The notes: a model not told the origin generated them from the letters alone. Positions 51,746 through 61,575 are shown, counted from the first letter of the stretch. The stretch is 64,000 nucleotides of DNA from Spirochaetia bacterium (GCA_017446885.1 JAFSOR010000020.1:1-64000); one strand, 5' to 3'. Translations and numbers: made by a program.

Positions 51746-53374
51746 TTGAAAAAGTTTTCTGTCATAACATTAAGGATAGTCTCTATTATGGTGGGTGCCA
51801 GCATACTGCTGTGCACTGCATTGTTTTTTGTAGGTTTCTACCAGTTCGACCATCAGTTTGACAAGCAGTACCGCTCCACCATGCTCTCCATAGCCAAGAC
51901 AGCCCGTGATTCCCTTAATGCAGACCTGTTTCCAAAGTACCTTGAGACAGGCATCCCAGATGGCTCATGGTATGCGGTGCATGACATCCTGCAGCGGATA
52001 GTCAACGATTTTGAGCTTAACCTTATGTATGTCTCATATGTGGAGGCACCCGACTATAACAAGGTCCACTATATCTACAACCCAGTCCGCACAGGCAGTA
52101 AATACAAGGAATTCCCGCTGGCTCATTTCGAGGTTTATAAACAGCCTATCTACAACAATTCCATGAAAAAAGTTTTTGAGAAAGGCGAGACTATTGTACG
52201 CAATACATTGAACACACGCACAGGTGCTCATATTACAGCCAATGTCCCTGTCAGAAACCACCTTGGAGAGATTGTGGCAGTGCTGGGAGCCCAGAAATCG
52301 GTGGCAGAGTTTGCCAGAGTCCGGCAGAATTACTTTATGTATACATTGGGCATAGAGATTATTTTTATAGCCCTTTATGTAGTTCTATTGTCAGCATATT
52401 ATAGAAGGACACTTATAAATCCTATTGTAGACATAACCAAAGAGGCAGTGCGCTTTGCAGCAAACTCCGATCACAGCTCCGACATTCTTGAAAAAGTTAA
52501 GAGCCACGACGAGATAGGCACTCTGGCCAAGTCTATCAACAAGATGGAGCAGGACATAAGGGAATACATCACTAACATCACCCAGATAACCTCCGAGAAG
52601 GAGAGGATGAACACCGAGCTCAATATAGCCACCAGTATCCAGGCCGGCCTTCTTACAACCAAGCCTATATGCACAGACACAGTATCTGTAATGGCCAGCA
52701 TGACCCCTGCCAAGGAAGTGGGCGGCGATTTCTATGATTATTCGCTCCTTGGCGATGAGCATGTGGTTATCATTGTTGCCGATGTTTCGGGCAAGGGAGT
52801 TCCTGCCGCCCTGTTCATGGCTATGGGAACCACACTTCTGCGTGATCATGTGGGAATGGTCAGATATGAGAATATCTCTTTCTCCGGCGAGGTTGGCGAA
52901 GTCAACAATGTGCTGTGCCGCCATAACGAAGGAGGACTCTTCATTACAGCCTGGATTGGAATTCTTAATACTAAGACAGGGCATCTTACCTACATAGATG
53001 CAGGCCACAACCCGCCGCTGTTGATGCACGATGGAAAGTTTGCCTATGTTCCATTAGGCAAAAAAGGGCTTCCTCTGGCCGCCATGGAGGATTTCCCATA
53101 TAAGAAGAACGAACTCTACCTGGCTCCGGGCGACAGGCTTATTCTGTATACCGATGGAGTCACCGAAGCCCAGGATACAAAAGGCCAGCTCTATGGTGAG
53201 GACAGGTTTAAGAAGTATGCAGAAGACCATAAGGAAGAACAGCAGAAACAGTTTATAGATGGGCTTCTTGATGAGTTGTCCAGCTTCCAGAAAGACCAGT
53301 TCGATGATATAACTGTGCTTCTGCTTGATTATAAAGCAGCAGGCGGCAGTAACCTTGACAATGTCCTTGGTTGA
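51746..53374 (+). CDS. Membrane HAMP-SpoIIE PP2C-type phosphatase
   Basis: A 542-aa signalling protein. It has a transmembrane helix (about 10-30), an extracytoplasmic sensor region (about 30-195), a second helix (about 200-222), HAMP (NPIVDITKEAVRFAANSDHSS...DEIGTLAKSINKMEQ), a short coiled coil, and a SpoIIE/RsbU phosphatase domain. Metal Asp residues are in EVGGDFYDY, VADVSGKGVPAALFMA, TYIDAGHNPPLL, LILYTDGVTEAQ and FDDITVLLL. It probably dephosphorylates an anti-anti-sigma protein. The start is TTG at 51746 with GAGGG 6 nt upstream. Confidence 0.92.
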   Translation: MKKFSVITLRIVSIMVGASILLCTALFFVGFYQFDHQFDKQYRSTMLSIAKTARDSLNADLFPKYLETGIPDGSWYAVHDILQRIVNDFELNLMYVSYVEAPDYNKVHYIYNPVRTGSKYKEFPLAHFEVYKQPIYNNSMKKVFEKGETIVRNTLNTRTGAHITANVPVRNHLGEIVAVLGAQKSVAEFARVRQNYFMYTLGIEIIFIALYVVLLSAYYRRTLINPIVDITKEAVRFAANSDHSSDILEKVKSHDEIGTLAKSINKMEQDIREYITNITQITSEKERMNTELNIATSIQAGLLTTKPICTDTVSVMASMTPAKEVGGDFYDYSLLGDEHVVIIVADVSGKGVPAALFMAMGTTLLRDHVGMVRYENISFSGEVGEVNNVLCRHNEGGLFITAWIGILNTKTGHLTYIDAGHNPPLLMHDGKFAYVPLGKKGLPLAAMEDFPYKKNELYLAPGDRLILYTDGVTEAQDTKGQLYGEDRFKKYAEDHKEEQQKQFIDGLLDELSSFQKDQFDDITVLLLDYKAAGGSNLDNVLG

Positions 53375-53416
53375 TTTTAATATTTATAAATAAATTTATA
53401 TATTATTGGAGTGGAT

Positions 53417-54226
53417 ATGAAAAAGGTTTTGTCGTTTATAGCGGTTTTTCTTGTTGCAACGGCCATTTTTGCAGACGATGCAGAGGCTAAGAAACTTCTT
53501 GAAAACTATAAAATGGTGGAAATCGAGGCCGAGAACTATACATTCACAGTAGGAGTGACCGAGGTAACACAGCAGCTTTACGAGGCAGTGACAGAAGAAA
53601 ATATTTTCAAGAACAAATATAAATTCCTGCCAGCAGAAAGCATGAGTTTCTTCGATGCTGTCTATTTTTGTAATAAAATAAGCAAAATCATGGGCTACCA
53701 GCCAGTTTATGCTTTGGACGAAGACTTTGATGCAGATAACTGGGATTATGTTCCTCACACAGGTCAGAAGATAGAGATGGGCCATCTTACATGGGATCAG
53801 ACTAGAAACGGTTACAGGCTCCCTATGATAGCAGAATGGAAATATTGTGCCGATGGCGAAGAGGAGTATCTTTACAGCGGAAGCGATAAGTTGGATGAAG
53901 TAGGCTGGTACGACAAGAACAGCGATTTCAAATCTCACAATGTGGGAAAGAAAAAGCCCAACGCTTTCGGGCTGTATGATATGAGTGGCAATGTATGGGA
54001 ATGGTGCTGGGACCAGAATCCCAAGTTCACCCATGATGTACGCTATTATTGTGGCGGTTCCTACAAGACCACCGAGAAGCAGTGTGCCACCAAGATTACT
54101 TCTTCCAGTAAGCCGGAAAAGGGTTCTGTCAATGTAGGAATCCGCCTGTTCCGCTCAACTGTTCCTCCAGAGCCTGAAAAGCCGGTGGAAAAACCAAAGC
54201 AGAAGCCTAAGATGACTGTTAATTGA
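53417..54226 (+). CDS. Exported FGE-sulfatase-domain protein
   Basis: A 269-aa protein with a signal peptide (KKVLSFIAVFLVATAIFA) and a formylglycine-generating-enzyme-like (SUMF1) domain. The domain includes TVGVTEVTQQLYEAV, SMSFFDAVYFCNKIS, YRLPMIAEWKYCADG, AFGLYDMSGNVWEWCWD and NVGIRLFRS. A Pro/Lys-rich tail follows. Many bacterial members are binding rather than enzymatic. The ATG at 53417 has GGAG 7 nt upstream. An RND transporter gene follows after 5 nt. Confidence 0.85.
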   Translation: MKKVLSFIAVFLVATAIFADDAEAKKLLENYKMVEIEAENYTFTVGVTEVTQQLYEAVTEENIFKNKYKFLPAESMSFFDAVYFCNKISKIMGYQPVYALDEDFDADNWDYVPHTGQKIEMGHLTWDQTRNGYRLPMIAEWKYCADGEEEYLYSGSDKLDEVGWYDKNSDFKSHNVGKKKPNAFGLYDMSGNVWEWCWDQNPKFTHDVRYYCGGSYKTTEKQCATKITSSSKPEKGSVNVGIRLFRSTVPPEPEKPVEKPKQKPKMTVN

Positions 54227-54231
54227 AGATT

Positions 54232-56604
54232 ATGATTAAAATATCAAAGATAAATGCTTTGTTCCGCCGGATAGGGGAACTTCAGATACAGCACAGATAC
54301 GCAGTCCTGTTCATTTTTATAATTATTACAGCAGTATGCAGCGCCGGGCTTGTCAAGTTCAAGATTGCAAACAGCAGCGAAGGGTGGTATGGCAGCGGCG
54401 ACCAACTCAGGATAAACAAAAACCGTTATGAGTCTGTGTTCGGCAACAGCAACAGCCTTGGTATACTGGTGTGTGCCGACGATGTATTCTCGGAAGAGAT
54501 TCTGACTCTGATTCAGAACCTGGGTGACAGGATGATGGCAGAGATTCCTTATGCCGACAAGCTTACCTCCTTGATTGAGGTGGAGATTCCTGTAGGCAAT
54601 GAAGAGGGCTTTGAGGTTGTAAAGCCTTATGAAAAGGGGATTCCCTCCGATCCCGAGGCACTTGCGGAGCGGAAAAAGTTTATTATGCGCGGCACAGGAA
54701 AGACCAATGCGCTTATAAATTCTCTGGTGAACGAGAAGGGTACAGAGACCTGGATAACCCTTTCCCTGCTGCCCCTTGAAGGTGATGCCGACGAAGAAAG
54801 CCTTGAGATAGGCTATGCTTTTGACGATATTCTCCATAGCCCGGAATTTAACTCAGATTCCTTTAAACTGTATGGCACAGGTCAGTATTATGCCGATGCC
54901 CAGGAAGAAAAATACGAGTTCCCAGATTATGCTCTTAGGGTGGCTCTTGGCTTTATAGTCATGGTTATTTGCCTTATAATCTTTGTCCGCTCCATAGCCG
55001 GGGTTGTTATACCGTCACTGGCTACTTTGGGAGCTATAGCATCGGTTCTGGGTGGTATGGCCTACTTTGGTGTCAAGGCAGACTCTTCCCTTATTACACT
55101 GCCTATATTGCTGGGTATGGCTCTTTCCATTGGCTATTCCATCCACTATATAAATATGTTCAGGCTATTTTACAACCGCACAGGAAAACGCATAGAATCG
55201 GCTGTAAGCACTGTTGAGGAGTGCGGCTGGTCTGTGTTCTTTACTGTCCTTACCACAGTGGCATCCCTTATAAGTTTTGCCCTGGTTGATATGAAGCCTG
55301 TGTCATGGGTTGGAACAACAGCCTGTCTTATTGTACTGGCCGTCTATCTGTATATCTCTATTCTTATTCCAGTGTTCCTCTCTTTTGGAAAAGACTCGGT
55401 TCCCAATACCAAGTTCGAGAAAGGTGCCACCAGAGTGGACATGGCATTTTCACGCTGGGCCGATGTGGTGCAACGTAAGCTTTTTCTTATAATAATTGTT
55501 TCTGTGCTGGTTTTAGGGGCTTGTATCCCAGGAATAATGAGGATAGAGGTCAAATATGATGCCCTTAAGACAACAGGAATTAAATTGCCTCATACTAAGG
55601 AGCTGGTTCAGCTTATAAAGAAGGATCTGGGGGTTCAGTACAGCTACACTGTCATGATTGCTTATGGCGAGGATGATATTGATATTTTCAAGCAGCCTGA
55701 GCAGATGAATAAACTTGTGGAGTTTGAAGACTTTCTGGGACAGCTTTCCCTGACCAAGAAATCGGGTGACAAGCCAAGGGTTGACTCTGTTCTTGATATT
55801 CTTAGGGAGATGAACCGGGCTCTGAACGAAGGGCAGGATGAGTTCTATACTGTGCCGGATGATGAATATGTGCTTGCCCAGCTTATAGAGCTTTCAAACA
55901 TAGATATGCACAAGGATTTTTCCGATGTCATGGATGACGAATTCCGGATTGTCTCCATAGGTGTGGATATGAGCAATTACCAGTCGGAGGAAGCAGTGGA
56001 GAACGTGCGTGCTATCAATGCAAAGCTTGCAGAGCTTTTCCCCGATGCCCAGTGCTGCATACTTGGCGATATGATAGAGTTTGCCGAAATGTCTTCACGC
56101 ATGGTCAGGGGAGAGATAAAATCCTTCCTCTTCTCTTTTGTTGTCATAGCAATCATGCTTATTCTGGCATTCTCCAGCCTTAAGACTGGTCTTATAGGCA
56201 TGATTCCAAATATTGCACCGGTAATTCTTATTGCTGGATTCATGGGATATATCGGTTATTATCTGGATTATGTGACCATGACTGTAATGCCTATGATCCT
56301 GGGTATTGCGGTGGACGACACAATCCACCTGACCACACATCTAAAGTATGGGCTTGAGAAACACGGCTCCTATAAGCTGGCTATGGAAGCCTCATTCAGG
56401 GAGATAGGCAAGTCCATGTTCATGACCACCGCCATACTCTGTGCTGTATTCTCGGTCTATATTTTCAGTCCAATGAACTACATATTAATCATCGGTGTCC
56501 TGTGTGTCCTGGGTCTTGCCGGGGCTCTGGCCGCCGACTATACTATTACACCAGCGCTGCTGTATCTTATAAAGCCTTTCGGAAAGGAAAAGAATAAGGA
56601 GTGA
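54232..56604 (+). CDS. RND-superfamily exporter (MMPL/HpnN-like)
   Basis: A 790-aa transporter with two six-helix blocks, each preceded by a large periplasmic loop (about residues 40-230 and 420-610). Conserved segments are LPILLGMALSIGYSIHYINMF and MPMILGIAVDDTIHLTTHLKYG, the RND/MMPL Gly-Asp motif. It probably moves lipids to the outer membrane. The start is uncertain: TTG 54223 or ATG 54232; both have weak ribosome-binding sites. The next genes are a LolA-like protein and an outer-membrane barrel, a common trio. Confidence 0.9.
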   Translation: MIKISKINALFRRIGELQIQHRYAVLFIFIIITAVCSAGLVKFKIANSSEGWYGSGDQLRINKNRYESVFGNSNSLGILVCADDVFSEEILTLIQNLGDRMMAEIPYADKLTSLIEVEIPVGNEEGFEVVKPYEKGIPSDPEALAERKKFIMRGTGKTNALINSLVNEKGTETWITLSLLPLEGDADEESLEIGYAFDDILHSPEFNSDSFKLYGTGQYYADAQEEKYEFPDYALRVALGFIVMVICLIIFVRSIAGVVIPSLATLGAIASVLGGMAYFGVKADSSLITLPILLGMALSIGYSIHYINMFRLFYNRTGKRIESAVSTVEECGWSVFFTVLTTVASLISFALVDMKPVSWVGTTACLIVLAVYLYISILIPVFLSFGKDSVPNTKFEKGATRVDMAFSRWADVVQRKLFLIIIVSVLVLGACIPGIMRIEVKYDALKTTGIKLPHTKELVQLIKKDLGVQYSYTVMIAYGEDDIDIFKQPEQMNKLVEFEDFLGQLSLTKKSGDKPRVDSVLDILREMNRALNEGQDEFYTVPDDEYVLAQLIELSNIDMHKDFSDVMDDEFRIVSIGVDMSNYQSEEAVENVRAINAKLAELFPDAQCCILGDMIEFAEMSSRMVRGEIKSFLFSFVVIAIMLILAFSSLKTGLIGMIPNIAPVILIAGFMGYIGYYLDYVTMTVMPMILGIAVDDTIHLTTHLKYGLEKHGSYKLAMEASFREIGKSMFMTTAILCAVFSVYIFSPMNYILIIGVLCVLGLAGALAADYTITPALLYLIKPFGKEKNKE

Positions 56605-56606
56605 CT

Positions 56607-57395
56607 ATGAGAAAAATTTCATTGCTTTGTGCCGGATTTATACTTGTTTTAGGAACAGCGCTCTATGCTCAGGATGCCAACGAGATTGCAAAGAAAGTGC
56701 ATGACCTGCCGGATGGAAAGACATCCTATTCCGAGGTCACCCTTACTCTTTTGGATAAAAACGGCAAGAGCCGTGTGCGCGAGGTTGCAACTTACAATAT
56801 GAAGGATGGCACCACCGACAAGAGTATAACTGTATTCCGCAGCCCCAAGGATGTGGCAGGTGTAAGCTACCTTTCTTTCGATTATCCTGACAACCCTGAC
56901 GGAAGCCCAAAGGACAGCGACAGCTGGCTCTACCTGCCTGCCATGAAGAAGGTGCGCCGTGTATCGGGCTCCAGCAAGGACGACGACTTCCAGGGAACCG
57001 ACTTCACCTACGACGATATCGGCGACAGGGCACTGGGCAAGGATACCTTTGCTATTATTGGAGACGACACTGTAGATGGCAGATCATGCTGGAAGCTTGA
57101 ATATACTGCAAAGGATAAGAATGCCAAGATAAGCCGCCGTGTGCTGTGGATAGACAAGGAGACCTATGTCACCTATAAAGGTGAATATTTTGACAAGCAG
57201 AACAAGCTGTTCAAGACAATGGTGTGCGAGGATATAAGAGAGCAGGACGGCTACTGGACAACAGGTAAGATGACTATGACTACTATTCCTACAAACCATA
57301 CTACTGTCTATGAAGTTAAAGAAATTAAGTATGACACCGATATAAACCCATCATTCTTTACAGTTAGTGCCCTGGAGCGGGGGCAGGTTAAATGA
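56607..57395 (+). CDS. LolA-like outer-membrane lipoprotein-sorting protein
   Basis: A 262-aa exported protein (signal ISLLCAGFILVLGTALYA). It shows the DUF/LolA-like fold segments SYSEVTLTLLDKNGKSRVREV, SWLYLPAMKKVRRVSGSSKDDDFQGTDFTYDDIG, KLEYTAKD and INPSFFTVSALERG. It resembles the family annotated as outer membrane lipoprotein-sorting protein, partner of MMPL transporters. The ATG at 56607 has AGGAG 5 nt upstream. It overlaps the next gene by 4 nt. Confidence 0.87.
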   Translation: MRKISLLCAGFILVLGTALYAQDANEIAKKVHDLPDGKTSYSEVTLTLLDKNGKSRVREVATYNMKDGTTDKSITVFRSPKDVAGVSYLSFDYPDNPDGSPKDSDSWLYLPAMKKVRRVSGSSKDDDFQGTDFTYDDIGDRALGKDTFAIIGDDTVDGRSCWKLEYTAKDKNAKISRRVLWIDKETYVTYKGEYFDKQNKLFKTMVCEDIREQDGYWTTGKMTMTTIPTNHTTVYEVKEIKYDTDINPSFFTVSALERGQVK

Positions 57396-58651
57396 TACGC
57401 AGAAATCTGCTTATCGCTGTTGTGCTGCTTGTGCTATGTAGCGCACTCTTTGCCCAGGACATGGACTACAGTGGCACCTTTATTACCCAGGCAGGGGTGG
57501 GGCTTCCGAATACTCACCATAACAGCGGCGACTTCCTTATAGGCCAGACCAGCTTTGACTCCACATTCAAAGTCTACTCCGACGAGACCATGCTTTATGT
57601 GAACACCATATTGCTCTATGATGCTATTGCAGGGCAGAGCTCTAATGGAACATCGGCCTTTGTGAGCGGTGATAACAATTTTGCTTTGCAGCTTAGAGAG
57701 GCATATTTCGACTGGCGGGGTGATGTCCTGGCTCTGCGTGTCGGGCGCCAGATCTCGGCCTGGGGCAAGGCAGATGATATACAGATTGTAGATATTCTAT
57801 GCCCTCAGGATGAGGCATCGGGGCTGGTCAACGATTATCAGGATAACAGGCTTGGAATTGATGCAGTCAGGTTATCATATATAGGAGAAAGCACCCAGAC
57901 TGACTTCTACTGGATTCCTTTCTTTACTCCCAGCCCTCTGCCTTTGGCAGAAGGAAACCCCCTTAATGATGTGATGTTTGGAAGCTATGACACTGCTCCT
58001 GGCAGCTATGATGATTTTGATCTGCCAGACAGGGAGCTTGCCTCAGGAGAATATGCTGTCAGGTTCAGCGCTTATATGTCTGCTTTCGATTTCTCGTTGT
58101 ACGGCTTCTATGGCTGGGATGACATGCCTTTCTATACAGCTGATATGAATGGAAAATACAAGCGTATGGCTATGGTGGGTGCCGATGCTGCTATTCCGGC
58201 AGGCGATTTTGTATTTAGGGTTGAGACCGCTTTTTTCCCACAGCGCTATATCCAGGCATCGGAAGGGGGAACTAAACAGCGTAACCAGATTATGGCTTTA
58301 GGCGGCGTAGACTGGACTCCTGCCGGAGGCTGGACTATTACAGCACAATATGTGGCAGATATAGTCACCGGCAGCGACAGTGCATTGGACCGGCATACCT
58401 ATGAGCACCAGGCTACACTTAGCGTAGAAAAGCCGTTCCTTAACGAGACTCTGACTCTGTCAGGCTCCTTTGCTGTGGACCTGCGTTATTTCTCCACAAG
58501 TACAGAACTTATGGCAGAATATAAATTGACCGATTCCATCACAATCTCTCTTGCAGGAGATTTCTATTTTGCAGGACCTGATAAAGATGGCGATTACGGA
58601 AGCTGGAAAGATGTAAGCTGCATTATATTAAAGGGAAAATATTCTTTCTAG
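57392..58651 (+). CDS. Outer-membrane barrel partner of the RND system (DUF1302-like)
   Basis: A 419-aa exported protein with signal peptide (LLIAVVLLVLCSALFA) and many amphipathic strands. LREAYFDWRGDVLALRVGRQISAWGKADDIQIVDILCPQD is typical of DUF1302-like barrels, and the protein ends KGKYSF (terminal Phe). It forms an envelope-spanning lipid-export system with the previous two genes, by analogy. The ATGA overlap with the LolA-like gene supports co-translation. Confidence 0.85.
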   Translation: MIRRNLLIAVVLLVLCSALFAQDMDYSGTFITQAGVGLPNTHHNSGDFLIGQTSFDSTFKVYSDETMLYVNTILLYDAIAGQSSNGTSAFVSGDNNFALQLREAYFDWRGDVLALRVGRQISAWGKADDIQIVDILCPQDEASGLVNDYQDNRLGIDAVRLSYIGESTQTDFYWIPFFTPSPLPLAEGNPLNDVMFGSYDTAPGSYDDFDLPDRELASGEYAVRFSAYMSAFDFSLYGFYGWDDMPFYTADMNGKYKRMAMVGADAAIPAGDFVFRVETAFFPQRYIQASEGGTKQRNQIMALGGVDWTPAGGWTITAQYVADIVTGSDSALDRHTYEHQATLSVEKPFLNETLTLSGSFAVDLRYFSTSTELMAEYKLTDSITISLAGDFYFAGPDKDGDYGSWKDVSCIILKGKYSF

Positions 58652-58655
58652 CATA

Positions 58656-59612
58656 ATGTGGATTATATGGTCTTTAGTTTCGATCCTGCTTTTCTCTTTC
58701 AGTGCTATATTTGAGAAGCAAGGTTCCAGGGTAGAGGAAGAGTGCACCGAGCTTAAGTTTTTAGTATGGTTTGGTATATTCAGTTTTTTAGTGGCAGTGT
58801 GTATCCAAACCTTCGGCCTCAGGGAGCTGGACTCAAGCCTGTTTGAGTTCATAAAACATAATCCAGCTATTCTTCTGTGTCCTGTTTTCTACATGCTTTC
58901 CCTCCTTTTTCTTTTTTTATCTTTAAAGTTCATACCTCTTTCAATCAATGTCCCTATAACAAGCACCAATGGAATCTACTGCTTTGCAGGGGCAGTAATC
59001 ATTTATGCAGCCCTTGGAAAATTCCAGGAGGTCAGGGAAGAGGTATCCCCCATAAAAGTGGTGCTTGTCATTGCAGTAACCCTTACAATAGCTGCCTCTT
59101 CAATCCTATACAACAGGTTTGTCCATAATAATTATGAGGATATGGATTATCGGGTGCTGAAGAAGAAGACCCCGCTTTTTGTGATAGCTGGAATAATATT
59201 TGCAATTGTCTCGGCTCTCTGTGACGCCTCTGATTCTGTGGTAACCTATTACATTCTGGAGGAGGTATGCAGCTCCTTTGACTACATTTTCATCTACTAT
59301 CTCATGAGCGGCATAATTGCAAGTTTTGCCTATATTATTCTGAGCATTAAAACCAGAAAGCTGTACAATCCTTTTGCAATATCAGAAAAAAACAGAATAG
59401 CAGGGTCTGGCCTTGACTGTCTGGGGACAGTTACTTCCAACCTGGCAGTGGCTTTGAATCCCTTTTTCGCCGATCCCCTTATTTCAACCTACTTTATATT
59501 CACCATATTTTTCTCCAGAATGCTGCTTAAGGAAAAATATGACAGAAGGCAGTACTTGTGCATAGCTGCAATATTTGTCTGTATAGTGCTTTTTTCAATA
59601 TATGAATTATAG
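58656..59612 (+). CDS. EamA/DMT-family transporter
   Basis: A 318-aa protein with ten transmembrane helices in two five-helix halves, as in EamA drug/metabolite transporters (MWIIWSLVSILLFSFSAIFEKQG, a long loop at 152-170, and the second half from FVIAGIIFAIVSALCDAS). The substrate is unknown. It begins 4 nt after the barrel gene and has no clear ribosome-binding site. Its stop overlaps the convergent gene by 6 bp. Confidence 0.8.
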   Translation: MWIIWSLVSILLFSFSAIFEKQGSRVEEECTELKFLVWFGIFSFLVAVCIQTFGLRELDSSLFEFIKHNPAILLCPVFYMLSLLFLFLSLKFIPLSINVPITSTNGIYCFAGAVIIYAALGKFQEVREEVSPIKVVLVIAVTLTIAASSILYNRFVHNNYEDMDYRVLKKKTPLFVIAGIIFAIVSALCDASDSVVTYYILEEVCSSFDYIFIYYLMSGIIASFAYIILSIKTRKLYNPFAISEKNRIAGSGLDCLGTVTSNLAVALNPFFADPLISTYFIFTIFFSRMLLKEKYDRRQYLCIAAIFVCIVLFSIYEL

Positions 59613-60959
59613 ATATACGATGAAAATATAGACAGTGCAGATTCCCATTGCTAAAACCGAGGCAGGGGCAAGCCATTTGCAGTATCTTCCCCAGCTTATT
59701 GGATGATCCGATTTTGCGCATATCGATGTTCCTACCACATTTGCCGATGCTCCGATAGGGGTGGCACAGCCTCCAACGTCGGTGCCCATGGAAAGGGTCC
59801 AGGCCAGGGTGTGCATGCTTACTCCGGTTGTGGCTGCCAGCGATTCTATTACAGGTATCATGGTGGCAGTGAACGGAATATTGTCCACAAAGGCGCTGGC
59901 AATGCCGGAAACCCACATCACTATGCCTATCATAAGGTAGGGGTTTCCGCCGCTTATAGTCTTGATTCCCTTGGCTATGATTCCAAGTACACCAGTAAGC
60001 TCAAGGCCGCTTATTACAACAAAAAGCCCAATGAAGAACAGCAGCGTCTTGTAGTCAACCCGCTTAAGAATATATGGAATATACTTTGGTGCAGCCAGGA
60101 ATGTTATTGCCGATATTATGACACCTATTGCCGGTACAGTAAGCCCGGTCTGGGCATGGGTAACCAGAAGCACAACAGCGCATAGGAATGTTATTATGCT
60201 GAACACAAAGCCTCTGAATGATTTTATTACAGACTCAGGGCGTGGAAACTTGGTGGGATCCACCGATGCTGTCTTTACTGCAAGCTCCTTGCGGAAAGCG
60301 AAGTAGAAGAACACCATCACTGCAACCAAAGAGAGCCCTGCCATGGCTCCGGTGTTGTCCAGAAAGTCGCCGAATGTGTAACCCAAGGAGGTGCCTATTA
60401 TGATGTTTGGAGGATCTCCGCACATGGTGGCGCTGCCCCCTATGCTGGCACAGAAAATCTCGGGCAGGATCATCGGAATAGGGTTGAACCCAAGTCTATA
60501 GGAAAGCTCTACTGTTATGGCTGCCAGGAACAGTATTACAGTTATGCTGTCTATGAACATGGAAAGGAGGGCAGATAAGAGCATGAATGCAATGAAAATA
60601 GGAATGACTCTGTAGTGCACTATCTTTGCAATCCACATGCAAAGCCATGCGAAGAATCCTGTGCGGGCCATACCCTCAACCATAATCATCATCCCGGCTA
60701 TGAATATGATTGTGGCCCAGTTGACGCCTATGTTTATATCGGCCTCCACACCCTTGGCATACCAGAAGCTTTTAACAAGCATAGAATCAAGGCTAAGGGC
60801 AGTCCATACCGAATCCATGCTGTGCATACAGAACCCGAATACAATAATCAAGGTTGCCGCCGCACTTACCATGGAAATATAGTGACGTTCGAATTTCTCG
60901 CTGATTATGAAAGCGAACATGATGACAAAAATTAAGATTGCCGAAATCTGCGCCCACAT
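59607..60959 (-). CDS. ArsB/NhaD-superfamily (SLC13-like) ion transporter
   Basis: A 450-aa membrane protein of the ion transporter superfamily, with repeats GVNWATIIFIAGMMIMVEGMARTG, ASIGGSATMCGDPPNIIIGTSLG and SAFVDNIPFTATMIPVI. The last is an ArsB/NhaD-type substrate loop. GTDVGGCATPIGASANVVG is the second conserved loop. The substrate may be Na+/H+, a carboxylate or an anion. The ATG lies 7 nt after a -10 box, so a leaderless mRNA is predicted. Confidence 0.9.
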   Translation of the reverse strand: MWAQISAILIFVIMFAFIISEKFERHYISMVSAAATLIIVFGFCMHSMDSVWTALSLDSMLVKSFWYAKGVEADINIGVNWATIIFIAGMMIMVEGMARTGFFAWLCMWIAKIVHYRVIPIFIAFMLLSALLSMFIDSITVILFLAAITVELSYRLGFNPIPMILPEIFCASIGGSATMCGDPPNIIIGTSLGYTFGDFLDNTGAMAGLSLVAVMVFFYFAFRKELAVKTASVDPTKFPRPESVIKSFRGFVFSIITFLCAVVLLVTHAQTGLTVPAIGVIISAITFLAAPKYIPYILKRVDYKTLLFFIGLFVVISGLELTGVLGIIAKGIKTISGGNPYLMIGIVMWVSGIASAFVDNIPFTATMIPVIESLAATTGVSMHTLAWTLSMGTDVGGCATPIGASANVVGTSICAKSDHPISWGRYCKWLAPASVLAMGICTVYIFIVYL

Positions 60960-60995
60960 ATTAGTGATATTATATTTTAAATAATTTTAGTTCAA
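60960..60995 (-). promoter_or_regulatory. Leaderless-type promoter of the ArsB/NhaD-type gene
   Basis: Minus strand: TTGAAC (60995-60990), 17 bp, TAATAT (60972-60967), 7 nt, ATG at 60959. No Shine-Dalgarno. Confidence 0.7.
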
Positions 60996-61029
60996 GATAT
61001 TCATGACTAATATAAATTTTATAAATCAT

Positions 61030-61575
61030 TCACCATTTGAAATTGACAAATGGAGGGTAGGCTTTTCTTACTGTGGAGTAGAGGAGATATCCTCCTATTA
61101 TTCCAGCCAGATTCTGAATTATATTTCCTGGAATCTCCACCACAGCAGCCCCAGCGCCAGCCATCAGGCAGCCAACTGCAAAGTAACCTCCAGCCATTAT
61201 TATTGTTCCCACTGCAAATACAATGATTCCAGAGACAATCACAGAGAACTTGTTTTCCCGGTACAGGAGCAGCTTTAGTATCAGTCCCACAGCCAGCCCC
61301 TGAAGACCGTGGATAATGAAAGAGAATGGTGCCCACTGGGAAAAACCGCTTATTATATCGGCAATAGCAGTACCCAGTCCCCCAGCGATGAATGCTGTCA
61401 TAGGGCCAAAGGAGAGGGCAGTGAAGTAGATGGCCAGGTCTCCCAGGTTGATGTAGCCTCTGGTGGGGGCAATTGGGATGCGCACAGCTATGGTCATCAC
61501 TACAGTTACAGCAGTAAGGATTGCGGCCGAGGCGATTTTGAAAGAAATGCTTCTAGTACCAAGAGAAGAATTCAT
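61030..61575 (-). CDS. ECF transporter S-component (COG4720-like)
   Basis: A 181-aa protein with six helices and the S-component pattern RIPIAPTRGYINLGDLAIYFTALSFGP, then FIAGGLGTAIADIISGFSQWAPFSFIIHGLQG. This belongs to the HmpT/COG4720-like group, which imports vitamin-like compounds (pyrimidine or related). No EcfA/EcfT is adjacent; it may share the ECF module at 25-28 kb. The start at 61575 has AAGGAG 7 nt upstream. It differs from the S-component at 28676. Confidence 0.82.
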   Translation of the reverse strand: MNSSLGTRSISFKIASAAILTAVTVVMTIAVRIPIAPTRGYINLGDLAIYFTALSFGPMTAFIAGGLGTAIADIISGFSQWAPFSFIIHGLQGLAVGLILKLLLYRENKFSVIVSGIIVFAVGTIIMAGGYFAVGCLMAGAGAAVVEIPGNIIQNLAGIIGGYLLYSTVRKAYPPFVNFKW

